Assembly (NCBI GenBank): GCA_018238155.1
Contig: JABCTZ010000019.1
Span: forward strand, 162,975-195,773
Direction: 5' to 3'
Length of the DNA: 32,799 nt
From: Candidatus Heimdallarchaeota archaeon
GTDB lineage: Archaea; Asgardarchaeota; Heimdallarchaeia; JABLTI01
Part shown: positions 17,262 through 25,759 of the stretch, in pieces
How positions within the stretch are numbered: position 1 is the stretch's first letter
Layout of the letters: every line of letters starts with the position of its first letter
Notes under the pieces: model-generated
Told to the model about the DNA's origin: nothing
Seen by the model: only the letters and a program-made list of their open reading frames with translations
Databases searched by the model: none
Program-made: the position numbers and the translations under genes

Positions 17262-18056
17262 ATGACTGTAGAATTTGGTATTATTGGTGGTTCTGGCTTT
17301 TACTCTCTATCTTCAAAAGGGATTAAAAAGAATATCAAAACTCCTTTTGGAACTGTTGTTGTAAATATTCTTGATATAAATGATAAGAAAGTTGCTTTTA
17401 TTACTCGTCATGGTCCAAAACATAGTATTCCCCCTCATTTAGTTAATTATCGAGCAAATATATTCGCTTTACATTCAATAGGTGTGGAACGAATAATTAC
17501 TTCAAGTGCTGTTGGTTCTATGAAAGAGGAAATGACTCCTGGTAGTTTTGTAATACCCGATCAATTCATAGATTTCACTATTGGGAGACCGAAAACATTC
17601 TTCGTTGATAATTTTGAAGTGAAATTGCACAATGGGTCAATACGAAAAGGAGTTGTTCACATCGATTTAAGTGAACCTTACTGTCAACATTTACGAAATG
17701 AAACACTTAAACAAACGAAAAAAACATCTGAAAAAACTTTCAGTAAGGGAGTTTATGTTTGTACAGAAGGTCCAAGATTTGAAACTCCTGCAGAAATAAA
17801 TGCTTTCAAAATATTAGGCGGTTCATTAGTGGGGATGACCTCTGTTTCTGAATGTGTTCTTGCACGAGAACTTGGTATTTGCTATTCAACTATTTGCTTG
17901 GTAACCAATTTTGCTGCTGGAATGCAAGAGAAGGTTACTGCTGATGAAGTATATGCATTATTCAAATCAAAAGTACATGACCTTGAAAAAATTATTGTAA
18001 ATACGATAGCTAATTTTAGAATTTCAGCAAAAAGTTGTTCATGTGATAAGCTATAA
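17262..18056 (+). CDS. mtnP: Methylthioadenosine/methylthioinosine phosphorylase family enzyme
   Basis: This is a trimeric-type purine nucleoside phosphorylase of the MTAP family, which splits 5'-methylthio-nucleosides with phosphate in methionine salvage. Conserved pieces are IGGSGFY (8-14), TRHGPKHSIPPHLVNYRANI (48-67), SAVGSM (82-87), TEGPRFETPAEI (168-179) and GMTSVSECVLARE. The base-binding segment is TNFAAG (215-220), whereas human MTAP has Asp at the positions of N216 and A218. Loss of both aspartates is associated with 6-oxopurine use, as in methylthioinosine phosphorylase, so the substrate may be methylthioinosine or inosine/guanosine. 264 residues is standard. Confidence 0.9.
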   Translation: MTVEFGIIGGSGFYSLSSKGIKKNIKTPFGTVVVNILDINDKKVAFITRHGPKHSIPPHLVNYRANIFALHSIGVERIITSSAVGSMKEEMTPGSFVIPDQFIDFTIGRPKTFFVDNFEVKLHNGSIRKGVVHIDLSEPYCQHLRNETLKQTKKTSEKTFSKGVYVCTEGPRFETPAEINAFKILGGSLVGMTSVSECVLARELGICYSTICLVTNFAAGMQEKVTADEVYALFKSKVHDLEKIIVNTIANFRISAKSCSCDKL

Positions 18057-18090
18057 AATCACTATTGATATTTTGAGAAAAGTAAGCCGT

Positions 18091-18142
18091 TTAGAGTGTT
18101 TTTCATTGCTTTTTTGATATAAGCAATAATTATAAACTCTAA
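18091..18142 (+). promoter_or_regulatory. Nested hairpin between phosphorylase and zinc-module gene
   Basis: TTAGAGT (18091-18097) pairs with ACTCTAA (18136-18142), and inside it ATTGCTT (18105-18111) pairs with AAGCAAT (18121-18127). The two-part stem lies just after the phosphorylase stop and about 90 bp ahead of the redox operon. It could end the first transcript or control the second; it overlaps AT-rich promoter-like sequence. Confidence 0.35.
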
Positions 18143-18235
18143 TACAAATAATATTAGAATATACTTATAGTAAAAACACTCTCTCTTGTAAGTAAACAAG
18201 ATTTAGTGTATGTAAAGTGTCCAAGGGTGACGGAG

Positions 18236-19084
18236 ATGTACAGTTACGTTTCACTAAAAGTAGATTGCCCTCTTTGCGGGAAATCTTTGATGGATTCTAA
18301 AGTACAGGTAGATGACATTCCAAGTATTAAACTAAATATTTCTGAGAATGGTGAACGAGGTACGATAAACTTAAGCTCGTTCTATGGAAGTTATAATTAT
18401 GAATGTGACATTGACATTCATGAAGATTTGATATATCAATTCTATTGCCCCCACTGTTTTGAAAACCTTAATACTGAAGAAGAGAAATGTGATATATGTT
18501 CTTCACAAGCGGTTAATTTAGATATTAGAGAAGGGGGCGAAGTACGATTTTGTCCAAGAGCTGGTTGTAAAAATCATAATGTGGAATTTGTTGATCTTTC
18601 AAATGTTCTAAATTACTTGAAACAGAATATTGAGAAACCAGAGATTATTGAAGTACTTGATGATGATGAAAAAGCTATCCAAAAAGAGTTAATTACAAGT
18701 GGTACTTTTTTGCGAATATATTGTCCTCATTGTAAGAAGAGTTTAGTTGAGAAAAATTCTGTAATGTTTAAAATTAAGAATCAAAATAATGAGAAAGGCT
18801 ATTTGACGTTGAGTCCATATCTGAACGTTTTTGCAGAGAAATCTACGATTTTTGTTCCTGATGGTGCTGTTGCAAATGATATTATGTGTCCATTCTGTGA
18901 AAAATCATTGGTAGATGAGGAAGATTTATGCGGAGACTGTAAATCACCTGCAGTAAATGTCAATGTAGCAGCAGTAAGGAAAATGATTGATTTTCATTTC
19001 TGTTCAATGAAAGGCTGTCATTGGCATAGTCTTAGTCAAGAAGATTTACATCATGTTTTGTTGGAGGATAGCATTAATTGGTAA
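18236..19084 (+). CDS. Tandem zinc-ribbon-like module protein (unknown function), paralogue 1
   Basis: Not a family I can name. The protein is two copies of one module of about 110-130 residues: CPxCxxSL, a beta-rich stretch (LNISENGERGTINLSSFYG in copy 1; LTLSPYLNVF in copy 2), CPxC, CxxC, then FCxxxGCxxH. The second copy ends FHFCSMKGCHWHSL. The open frame extends to a GTG at 18206, but the ATG at 18236 has GGTGA five bases upstream and aligns with the start of the paralogue at 25760, so it is chosen. It lies 76 bp upstream of the NuoE-like gene in the same direction, suggesting an accessory, cluster-assembly or metal-binding role for the redox complex. Confidence 0.75.
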   Translation: MYSYVSLKVDCPLCGKSLMDSKVQVDDIPSIKLNISENGERGTINLSSFYGSYNYECDIDIHEDLIYQFYCPHCFENLNTEEEKCDICSSQAVNLDIREGGEVRFCPRAGCKNHNVEFVDLSNVLNYLKQNIEKPEIIEVLDDDEKAIQKELITSGTFLRIYCPHCKKSLVEKNSVMFKIKNQNNEKGYLTLSPYLNVFAEKSTIFVPDGAVANDIMCPFCEKSLVDEEDLCGDCKSPAVNVNVAAVRKMIDFHFCSMKGCHWHSLSQEDLHHVLLEDSINW

Positions 19085-19160
19085 GATGAAACCAGTAAAG
19101 AAAAATATTCATCAAAAAATCGATAACTTTAGATAAAATGATGTTTAAAGAGGAATTTAA

Positions 19161-19700
19161 ATGACTGTTGAAAGTAATGAAACTTCTACTCAAATCTTCA
19201 AGCTCAATAGTTCTGCAATAAAAAAAATAGCAAAAATTTTAGTACATAACGATCTTGACCCAAGAAATCTAATACAAATTTTACAAGAACTACAAGACGA
19301 ATTCCATTATCTCCCTGAAGTAATTATTTCCTATATTGCAAAAGAATTGAAAATATCAGAACATCGCATTTTTGGCGTGGCGACTTTTTATTCTCAATTC
19401 AAGTTTATTGAGCCGGGTGAACATATAATACGCGTTTGTATGGGAACTGCATGCCATGTAATGGGTTCTCAATCTTTACTGGATAAATTGTCTCGAGAGC
19501 TTAAGATTATATCAGGAGAAACAACAAAAGATGGTTTATTCAGTTTAGAAAGTGTGTACTGTTTAGGATGTTGTGCTTTGGCACCTGTCATGATCATTGA
19601 TGATGCTGTTTTTGGAAATATGACTGCTGCGAAAGTAAATAGAACTCTGAAGAAATATCGAAAACAGAACGCGGAAAATTCCGGGAGGAATAAGAAGTGA
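19161..19700 (+). CDS. NuoE/HydC-like [2Fe-2S] thioredoxin-fold subunit
   Basis: This is the 24-kDa-type subunit of NADH-oxidising modules (complex I NuoE, HoxE, HydC). An N-terminal helical part with NLIQILQELQDEFHYLP and ATFYSQF precedes the thioredoxin-like domain. The [2Fe-2S] ligands are C93 and C98 (CMGTAC) and C134 and C138 (CLGCC). The 179-residue length is typical. It overlaps the NuoF-like gene by 4 bp, so they are translationally coupled. In bifurcating complexes this subunit passes electrons near the FMN of the NuoF-like partner. Confidence 0.93.
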   Translation: MTVESNETSTQIFKLNSSAIKKIAKILVHNDLDPRNLIQILQELQDEFHYLPEVIISYIAKELKISEHRIFGVATFYSQFKFIEPGEHIIRVCMGTACHVMGSQSLLDKLSRELKIISGETTKDGLFSLESVYCLGCCALAPVMIIDDAVFGNMTAAKVNRTLKKYRKQNAENSGRNKK

Positions 19701-21574
19701 TAAATTTTGATTCAATGGTAAAGAAGGCAAAAACTTCTTGGAATTCATTACATAACCAAAAGAAACCGGTGATTTTTGCCGGTGCTGCATCTTGTGGACG
19801 AGCTGCAGGTATTTTACCTGTCATTGACAAACTAAAGGAGCTATCCCAAAAAATTCCTCTCGATATTGTTGAAGTAGGTTGTATTGGTCCATGTTATTTA
19901 GAACCTATTATTGGAATCCAGAAAAAAGGTGAACCAACAATTCTCTATGCGAACGTTCAACCTGTTCAAGTACAAGAATTGGTTGAGAATTATCTAGTTA
20001 AGAATGATACTCAACCGGATAAAGCGATTGGTACAATTGGAGACGGGAAGATCAAAGGTATTGAATCATTTTGGAATCATCCGATGATTAAGGATCAAGT
20101 GCGAATAGTTTTGAAAAATTGTGGAATAATTGATCCAACAAGTATTGATCACTATTTAGCAATGGATGGGTATCAAGGATTAAAGAAAGCTTTTGCAATA
20201 AAACCTGAGGAAGTCATTGAAAAAGTACAGGCTTCCGGATTAAGAGGGCGAGGGGGTGCAGGTTTTCCTACTGGCTTGAAATGGAAATTCACTCGAACAG
20301 AAAAGGAACCAAAAAAATATCTTATTTGTAATGCAGATGAAGGAGACCCTGGTGCATTTATGAATCGCTCTTTAATAGAAGGTGACCCCCACGCGGTTTT
20401 AGAAGGCATGGTGATTGGTGCTTATGCTATTGGAGCAAGTACCGGTTATATTTATTGTCGTGCTGAATATCCTTTAGCCATTGATCGTTTTGAGAGAGCT
20501 ATCGCTGCTATGAAAAAACATGGCTTATTGGGTGAAAATATACTGAATAGCGGATTCTCATTTGACATCCAAATTAAGAAAGGAGCTGGTGCGTTCGTGT
20601 GTGGTGAAGAAACCGCATTGATGGCTTCTATAGAAGGTGAAAGAGGTATGCCAAGACAAAAACCACCCTTTCCATCCCAAGAAGGAGTCTGGGGCAAACC
20701 AACAGTTATCAATAATGTGGAAACGTTAGGAACTATTCCAGCGATTTTACGTGAAGAGGTATCTTGGTATAGTAAATATGGAACCAAATTATCGAAAGGG
20801 ACTAAAACATTCTCATTAGTTGGTAAAGTGAAACGCACTGGATTGATTGAGGTTCCACTTGGTACAACATTGCGTAAAGTGATTTTTGACATAGGAGGTG
20901 GAGTCAAAGAAGACAAAGGGTTCAAAGCAATTCAGGTAGGTGGTCCCTCGGGAGGAACAATCCCCTCTGCATTTATAGATGAAACACTTGATTATGAGGA
21001 ATTAACTAAACTTGGAGCAATTATGGGCTCAGGTGGAATAGTCGTTATTGATGAGGAAACTTGTGTTGTTGATTTAGCAAAATATTTTCTACAATTCATT
21101 CAAGCAGAATCTTGTGGGAAATGCGTTCCATGCCGTGTTGGTAATAAACAGCTGCTTGATTTATTAGTAAAAATCTCAAAAGGGCTGGGAAATATAGATG
21201 ATTTTGAATTGCTTGAAGAACTGGCTTTTACTATCTCACAAGGATCATTATGTGGCTTAGGAAAAACTGCACCAAACCCAGTTATCACTACTTTAACATA
21301 TTTCAGAGATGAGTACAAAGCACATGTAATAGATAAAGTATGCCCTGCGAAAGTTTGCAAAGAATTATTTCTGTACCAGGTAGATGCTGAGACGTGTATT
21401 GGATGTGAGATCTGTAGGAAAAGATGCCCTGTGGGTGCTATTACCGGGGAAAAGAAACAACCTCATGTAATAGATTTTGAAAAATGCATTAAATGTGATG
21501 TGTGTTCAACGAATTGTCCCGCAAAAGCAATTCGGAAAATAGACAAGGTGAGTGTTAAAATTGTTAGTAATTAA
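19697..21574 (+). CDS. NuoF/HydB-like NAD(H)-binding flavoprotein with extra Fe-S domains
   Basis: The subunit binds FMN and NAD(H). Domain order matches HydB/HndC-type bifurcating subunits: an N-terminal thioredoxin-like [2Fe-2S] domain (C33, C62, C66), the 51-kDa core with GLRGRGGAGFPTGLKW and CNADEGDPGAFMNRSLIEGD, the SLBB part, the ESCGKCVPCR [4Fe-4S] site, and a C-terminal 2x[4Fe-4S] ferredoxin (CIGCEICRKRCP and CIKCDVCSTNCP). Complex I NuoF lacks the terminal extensions, so these favour a soluble bifurcating or confurcating enzyme. The start is GTG within the upstream stop (GTGA), and 23 bp overlap the next gene. 625 residues is usual for HydB. Confidence 0.94.
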   Translation: MINFDSMVKKAKTSWNSLHNQKKPVIFAGAASCGRAAGILPVIDKLKELSQKIPLDIVEVGCIGPCYLEPIIGIQKKGEPTILYANVQPVQVQELVENYLVKNDTQPDKAIGTIGDGKIKGIESFWNHPMIKDQVRIVLKNCGIIDPTSIDHYLAMDGYQGLKKAFAIKPEEVIEKVQASGLRGRGGAGFPTGLKWKFTRTEKEPKKYLICNADEGDPGAFMNRSLIEGDPHAVLEGMVIGAYAIGASTGYIYCRAEYPLAIDRFERAIAAMKKHGLLGENILNSGFSFDIQIKKGAGAFVCGEETALMASIEGERGMPRQKPPFPSQEGVWGKPTVINNVETLGTIPAILREEVSWYSKYGTKLSKGTKTFSLVGKVKRTGLIEVPLGTTLRKVIFDIGGGVKEDKGFKAIQVGGPSGGTIPSAFIDETLDYEELTKLGAIMGSGGIVVIDEETCVVDLAKYFLQFIQAESCGKCVPCRVGNKQLLDLLVKISKGLGNIDDFELLEELAFTISQGSLCGLGKTAPNPVITTLTYFRDEYKAHVIDKVCPAKVCKELFLYQVDAETCIGCEICRKRCPVGAITGEKKQPHVIDFEKCIKCDVCSTNCPAKAIRKIDKVSVKIVSN

Positions 21575-23129
21575 TGGCAATCAAATTCCCTATGAAAATG
21601 GTAAGACAATATTAGAAATCGCTCGAGAGAATGATATCTATATTCCAACACTCTGTGCTCATGAAAGGTTGCCTTCTTTTGGTGCATGCCGTATGTGTAT
21701 GGTAAAAGTACACGGAAATAACGGGTTCATGAATGCATGCACAACCAAAGTAAAAGAGGGAATGGTAATAACAACAGACAATCTTGAAATTAAGCGATTG
21801 CGACGTTCAATCTTTGAACTTATTTTATCTGAACATCCAAGTAGCTGTATGATGTGTGCACAAGCAGAACATTGTGATAAGTTCAATTCGGGTATTATGA
21901 AAGCAGGAGTAATAACCGGTTGTAATACCTGCCCAAATAAAGAGATGTGTGAACTAAGGAAAATTGCTGAAGTGTTGAACTTTAAAACAATACGGTTTCC
22001 AATGTTTTACAAGCATTTACCAATAGAACGAAATGATCCATTTTTTGACCGCGATTATAACCTTTGTATTCACTGTGGGCGGTGCGTAAGAGTTTGCCAA
22101 GATGTAGAGGGTGCATCGATATTGGTATTTACCCAAAGAGGACATGATACTAAGGTTGGCACTTCTTTTGAAAAACCACATATAGAAACAGATTGCAAGT
22201 TTTGTGGACAATGTGTTGATGTATGCCCAACTGGTGCATTATCCGCTAGAAATCAGAAATGGTATGAGAATGCTGAGAAACAAGTGAGTACAACTTGCAT
22301 GTTGTGTGATAATGGTTGTCGATTTCAAATTGATGTTAAATGGGGAAGAATGGTTGCAATGAGACCTGATCCTGACTACAAAACTCTTGAGACGGGAATA
22401 TGTGTCAAAGGAAGATTTTGTTTACCGGTTCTGCTAAATAACATGGACCGTTTAAGGTTCCCAAGAGTACGACGGAATTTCAAGTTATATCCAACAAATT
22501 GGGCCGAGGCAGCTTCTAAGGTTGCTGAGATATTGGAAAATTTTTCTCCAAGTAAAATTGCATTATATATTACTCCATTTCTCATAGATGAAGCTGACTA
22601 TCTGTTTGCGAAGTTTGCTAAGGATTTGGAAATTACAAATATCTTTCGAAGTAAAGAGGACTTAAGTAAAATAAACAAGAAAGGAATAAAAGTTCTCTAT
22701 ACAACAGAAGGATTGCCAAATCTTGACAAATTTAAAACATTGGAGAAAATCATCTTACAAGAAGTTTTTTCTGCAGATGGATATGATTTTGCTGACGTAA
22801 TTTTACCTGCAGCAGCATTCACAGAAGAAACGGGAACAATAACTACTTCTCATGGAACAATGGCTGTTGAAAAAGTGGTGAAAGCCCCTGACCTAGCTTT
22901 AGAAGATTGGAAGATCGTAGCAAAAATAGCTCAAGAATTAGACCTTTCAGGATTCAATTTCCTTGAAACAAAGGAGATACAAGGAGAAATGAAACGCCTT
23001 GGAATTAAGGGAAAAAATCGGGGCATTGAAGAACATTATCTGAAATACCGCGGAACAGCAATTGCAGATAAAGTGCCTGATTTCAAAATCTTGATTGATG
23101 CTCGAAAAGATCGAGACAAATTATGGTGA
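21552..23129 (+). CDS. NuoG-like Fe-S subunit with a severely shortened molybdopterin-type domain
   Basis: Iron-sulfur wire protein. It has a plant-type [2Fe-2S] (C35, C46, C49, C63), a His-Cys cluster (H95, C99, C102, C108), an extra Cys group (C124, C127, C133), two ferredoxin clusters (C172/175/178/182 and C215/218/221/225) and the MopB-type cluster C249, C252, C256, C284. After it only about 230 residues remain, keeping the NuoG-like ADVILPAAAFTEETGTITTS segment; most of the molybdopterin domain is gone. There is no H-cluster motif, so it is not a hydrogenase or formate dehydrogenase. GTG start at 21552, with AGGTG just upstream. Likely carries electrons between the NuoEF-like pair, ferredoxin and the adjacent NfnAB subunits. 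Confidence 0.88.
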   Translation: MLKLLVINGNQIPYENGKTILEIARENDIYIPTLCAHERLPSFGACRMCMVKVHGNNGFMNACTTKVKEGMVITTDNLEIKRLRRSIFELILSEHPSSCMMCAQAEHCDKFNSGIMKAGVITGCNTCPNKEMCELRKIAEVLNFKTIRFPMFYKHLPIERNDPFFDRDYNLCIHCGRCVRVCQDVEGASILVFTQRGHDTKVGTSFEKPHIETDCKFCGQCVDVCPTGALSARNQKWYENAEKQVSTTCMLCDNGCRFQIDVKWGRMVAMRPDPDYKTLETGICVKGRFCLPVLLNNMDRLRFPRVRRNFKLYPTNWAEAASKVAEILENFSPSKIALYITPFLIDEADYLFAKFAKDLEITNIFRSKEDLSKINKKGIKVLYTTEGLPNLDKFKTLEKIILQEVFSADGYDFADVILPAAAFTEETGTITTSHGTMAVEKVVKAPDLALEDWKIVAKIAQELDLSGFNFLETKEIQGEMKRLGIKGKNRGIEEHYLKYRGTAIADKVPDFKILIDARKDRDKLW

Positions 23130-23134
23130 TGTAA

Positions 23135-23992
23135 ATGTACGAAATTGTAGAAAAATACGAAGAAGTTCCAAATGTTCATCGTTTAGTGATACGAGAACCA
23201 AATATTGCCACAAAAGCACAACCAGGACAATTTGCTATTCTTATGGCGGACGAACAAAGTGAACGTGTTCCTATTTCAATAGTTGACACCAAAGATGATA
23301 CATTTACAATGTTTATTCTCGAGCTAGGAGTTTCATCCGCAAAAATCGTCAATATGAAGCAAGGAGACAGATTAGAAGCTGTTACCGGACCTCTCGGAAT
23401 GCCCGCAACTTTAGGTAAATATGGTCGGGTTGTTCTTGGAGGGGGTTGCTATGGCATAGGAGCTATTTATCCACTTGCAAAAGCTTTGAAAGAGCAAGGA
23501 AATGAAGTTGTGACGATAATAGAAGCACGAAGTGATTATCTACTGTATTTCCAAGAAGAGTTGAAAGCGGTTTCGGATGAATTTTTTGTAGCAACTTCTG
23601 ATGGAACAGAAGGCACAAATGGACACGTACAGGATGTTTTAGTAAAGCTAATCCGCGATGGAGAAAGATTTGACCATGCAAAATTCATCGGATGTACGTA
23701 TATGATGATGAACTGTTCGCATATCACATCACCATATAGAATTCCGACAAAAGTAGCATTGAATACAATAATGTTGGATGGCACGGGTATGTGTGGTTGT
23801 TGTCGAGTTTCTGTTGAAGGTGTGACGAAATTCGCATGTGTAGATGGTCCTGAATTTGATGGACATCAAGTTAATTGGGATGAATTAATGAAACGAAAAT
23901 CTTCCTATCTTATGGAGGAAATGCTTGCTTATCAAACAGCACCACATACTTGCAAAGCATTAGAAAAAGCTTATTCTGGTGATTTAAAATGA
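23135..23992 (+). CDS. nfnA: NfnA/NfnS-like FAD-NAD [2Fe-2S] subunit, copy 1
   Basis: Small subunit of NADH-dependent ferredoxin:NADP+ oxidoreductase, related to PyrK and sulfhydrogenase gamma. The FAD site is RVPISIVD (44-51), the NAD site GGGCYGIGA (102-110), and the [2Fe-2S] ligands by comparison with NfnS are D215, C220, C223 and C235 in LDGTGMCGCCR...FACVDGPEFDGH. The 285-residue length is standard. It begins five bases after the NuoG-like gene and overlaps nfnB by 4 bp, which ties NuoEFG-like and Nfn parts into one operon. Confidence 0.93.
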   Translation: MYEIVEKYEEVPNVHRLVIREPNIATKAQPGQFAILMADEQSERVPISIVDTKDDTFTMFILELGVSSAKIVNMKQGDRLEAVTGPLGMPATLGKYGRVVLGGGCYGIGAIYPLAKALKEQGNEVVTIIEARSDYLLYFQEELKAVSDEFFVATSDGTEGTNGHVQDVLVKLIRDGERFDHAKFIGCTYMMMNCSHITSPYRIPTKVALNTIMLDGTGMCGCCRVSVEGVTKFACVDGPEFDGHQVNWDELMKRKSSYLMEEMLAYQTAPHTCKALEKAYSGDLK

Positions 23993-25482
23993 GTAAGAAG
24001 AAGTCTCCCTCTCCTAAAAAAAATAATGCAAAGCAATTACATAAAGAGAAACATAGTGATAAATCCAAACGTCCTCCTAGACCACCACGTACAAAAATGC
24101 CAGAACAACCCCCCGAAATTAGAATAAGAAATTTTGTTGAGGTTCCTTATGGTTTATCCCCTGAAGAAGCACAACTTGAGGCTTCTAGATGTATACAATG
24201 CAAACGACCGAAATGTGTTGAAGGTTGTCCTGTAAGTGTTCAAATACCCGAATTTATTGCTCTTATAAAAGACGGGCATTTTGCTGAAGCTGCTTGCAAG
24301 ATAAAAGAAACAAACGTTTTGCCTGCTGTTTGTGGTAGAGTTTGTCCTCAAGAAACACAATGCGAAGAAACATGTATTTTAGGGCGTCGTGGAGAACCCG
24401 TCGCAATCGGTTATTTGGAAAGATTTTGTGCAGATTATGAAAGATTGGATGGGCATGTTAAACTCCCCAAGAAGAAGAAATCAAATGATATGAAAGTGGC
24501 AATTATCGGTTCTGGTCCTGCAGGTTTGACTGTTGCCGGTGATCTCGCATTACTCGGATACAAATTAACGATTTTTGAAGCATTTCATAAAGGTGGTGGA
24601 GTACTGGTTTATGGAATACCTGAGTTTAGGTTGCCAAAGGAAATTGTTGAAACAGAAATAAACTATCTGGAACGTCTTGGTGTAGAAATTAAATACAATC
24701 ACGTTATTGGTATGTGTAAATCATTGAATGAACTCATGAGAAAAGATGGTTTTGATGCAGTTTTCATTGGTGTTGGTGCCGGATTGCCGCGATTTATGAA
24801 TATTCCTGGAGAGAATCTTAATGGTGTGTATTCAGCAAATGAATACCTTACTCGATCGAATTTAATGAAAGCATATCTTTTTCCCACATTCAATACACCT
24901 ATCATGAAAGGAAGAAAAGTAACAGTGGTTGGAGGTGGAAATGTTGCTATGGATTGTGCTCGCACAGCACTTAGGCTTGGTTCGGATAAAGTAATGTTGG
25001 TCTATCGAAGAGCGAAAGAACAAATGCCCGCAAGAGCTGAAGAAGTGCATCATGCAGGAGATGAAGGTGTCGATTTTAGATTATTATCAAATCCAGTAGA
25101 AATTTTCGGTGATGATTCTGGGGCAGTTCAACGAATCAAATGCCAGAAATACATGTTGGGTGAACCTGATGATTCGGGTAGACGAAGACCCTTGCCTATT
25201 GAAGGAGAATACTTTGAACTTGAAACTGATTTGATAATCATTGCAATTGGTAATAACGCAAATCCGCTAATAAAAGCAACAACTCCTGATATTGAAACAA
25301 ATAAATGGGGCAATATTATTGTAGATGAATTTGGTCGTACAAACAAAAAATTCGTCTATGCTGCTGGAGATATTGTCACAGGTGGCGCAACTGTCATCTC
25401 AGCAATGGGTGGTGGGAGAAAAGCAGCAACAGGTATACATAGAGACCTAATGGGAATAAAAGATGAGGTCGTCAAAGATTGA
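23989..25482 (+). CDS. nfnB: NfnB/NfnL-like (GltD-type) NADPH flavoprotein, copy 1, with basic N-terminal tail
   Basis: Large, bifurcating-FAD subunit of Nfn-type transhydrogenase, homologous to the small subunit of glutamate synthase. Two [4Fe-4S] motifs: C68/C71/C76/C80 and C115/C119/C125/C129. FAD binding is at GSGPAG (174-179), NADPH binding at VVGGGNVAMDCA, and the C-terminal AAGDIVTGGATVISAMGGGRKA is the conserved FAD contact. The first 40 residues are a Lys/Pro-rich basic tail absent from typical family members. Glutamate synthase function is unlikely because no GltB is nearby and it is coupled to nfnA. Confidence 0.93.
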   Translation: MSKKKSPSPKKNNAKQLHKEKHSDKSKRPPRPPRTKMPEQPPEIRIRNFVEVPYGLSPEEAQLEASRCIQCKRPKCVEGCPVSVQIPEFIALIKDGHFAEAACKIKETNVLPAVCGRVCPQETQCEETCILGRRGEPVAIGYLERFCADYERLDGHVKLPKKKKSNDMKVAIIGSGPAGLTVAGDLALLGYKLTIFEAFHKGGGVLVYGIPEFRLPKEIVETEINYLERLGVEIKYNHVIGMCKSLNELMRKDGFDAVFIGVGAGLPRFMNIPGENLNGVYSANEYLTRSNLMKAYLFPTFNTPIMKGRKVTVVGGGNVAMDCARTALRLGSDKVMLVYRRAKEQMPARAEEVHHAGDEGVDFRLLSNPVEIFGDDSGAVQRIKCQKYMLGEPDDSGRRRPLPIEGEYFELETDLIIIAIGNNANPLIKATTPDIETNKWGNIIVDEFGRTNKKFVYAAGDIVTGGATVISAMGGGRKAATGIHRDLMGIKDEVVKD

Positions 25483-25759
25483 TCATTGATACAAAACGCT
25501 CTTGCAATTGATTTTTTCTGCTATCTCTAGTTAATCCATTTTTGAGTAGTTAATAATGTTTGAATAAATTAAAGCTTACATGATAATAATTTGTTATTGA
25601 ACGCTTAAACCAATTGAATCGCTATTTATTTAGGCACATACATATTATTTTTATAGTATAATCGTGAAGATTATTTGAATTGAAAATCTCTAAATCTCTC
25701 TCAAAAAAAGGTCCATGTCTGGAGATTTGTTTTATTAAATTTAGAGGGGATTAAAAAAT
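25483..25759. promoter_or_regulatory. 277-bp gap between the two Nfn gene sets
   Basis: A T-rich run follows the first nfnB stop (about 25510-25520). Nearer the next gene, AAATCTC occurs twice (25684-25690 and 25692-25698) and GAGATTT once (25722-25728), giving an inverted repeat that could be an operator or hairpin. AGAGGGGAT about eight bases before the ATG at 25760 is a strong ribosome-binding site. No gene is visible, so the second set probably has its own promoter. Confidence 0.35.

Noticed and set aside
20452..20925. Minus-strand ORF of 157 codons opposite the NuoF-like gene
   Set aside because: It is the antisense shadow of a strongly conserved gene and has no recognisable motif.
21552..23129. 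[FeFe]-hydrogenase catalytic subunit
   Set aside because: H-cluster motifs are absent; the C-terminal part is of NuoG/molybdopterin type.
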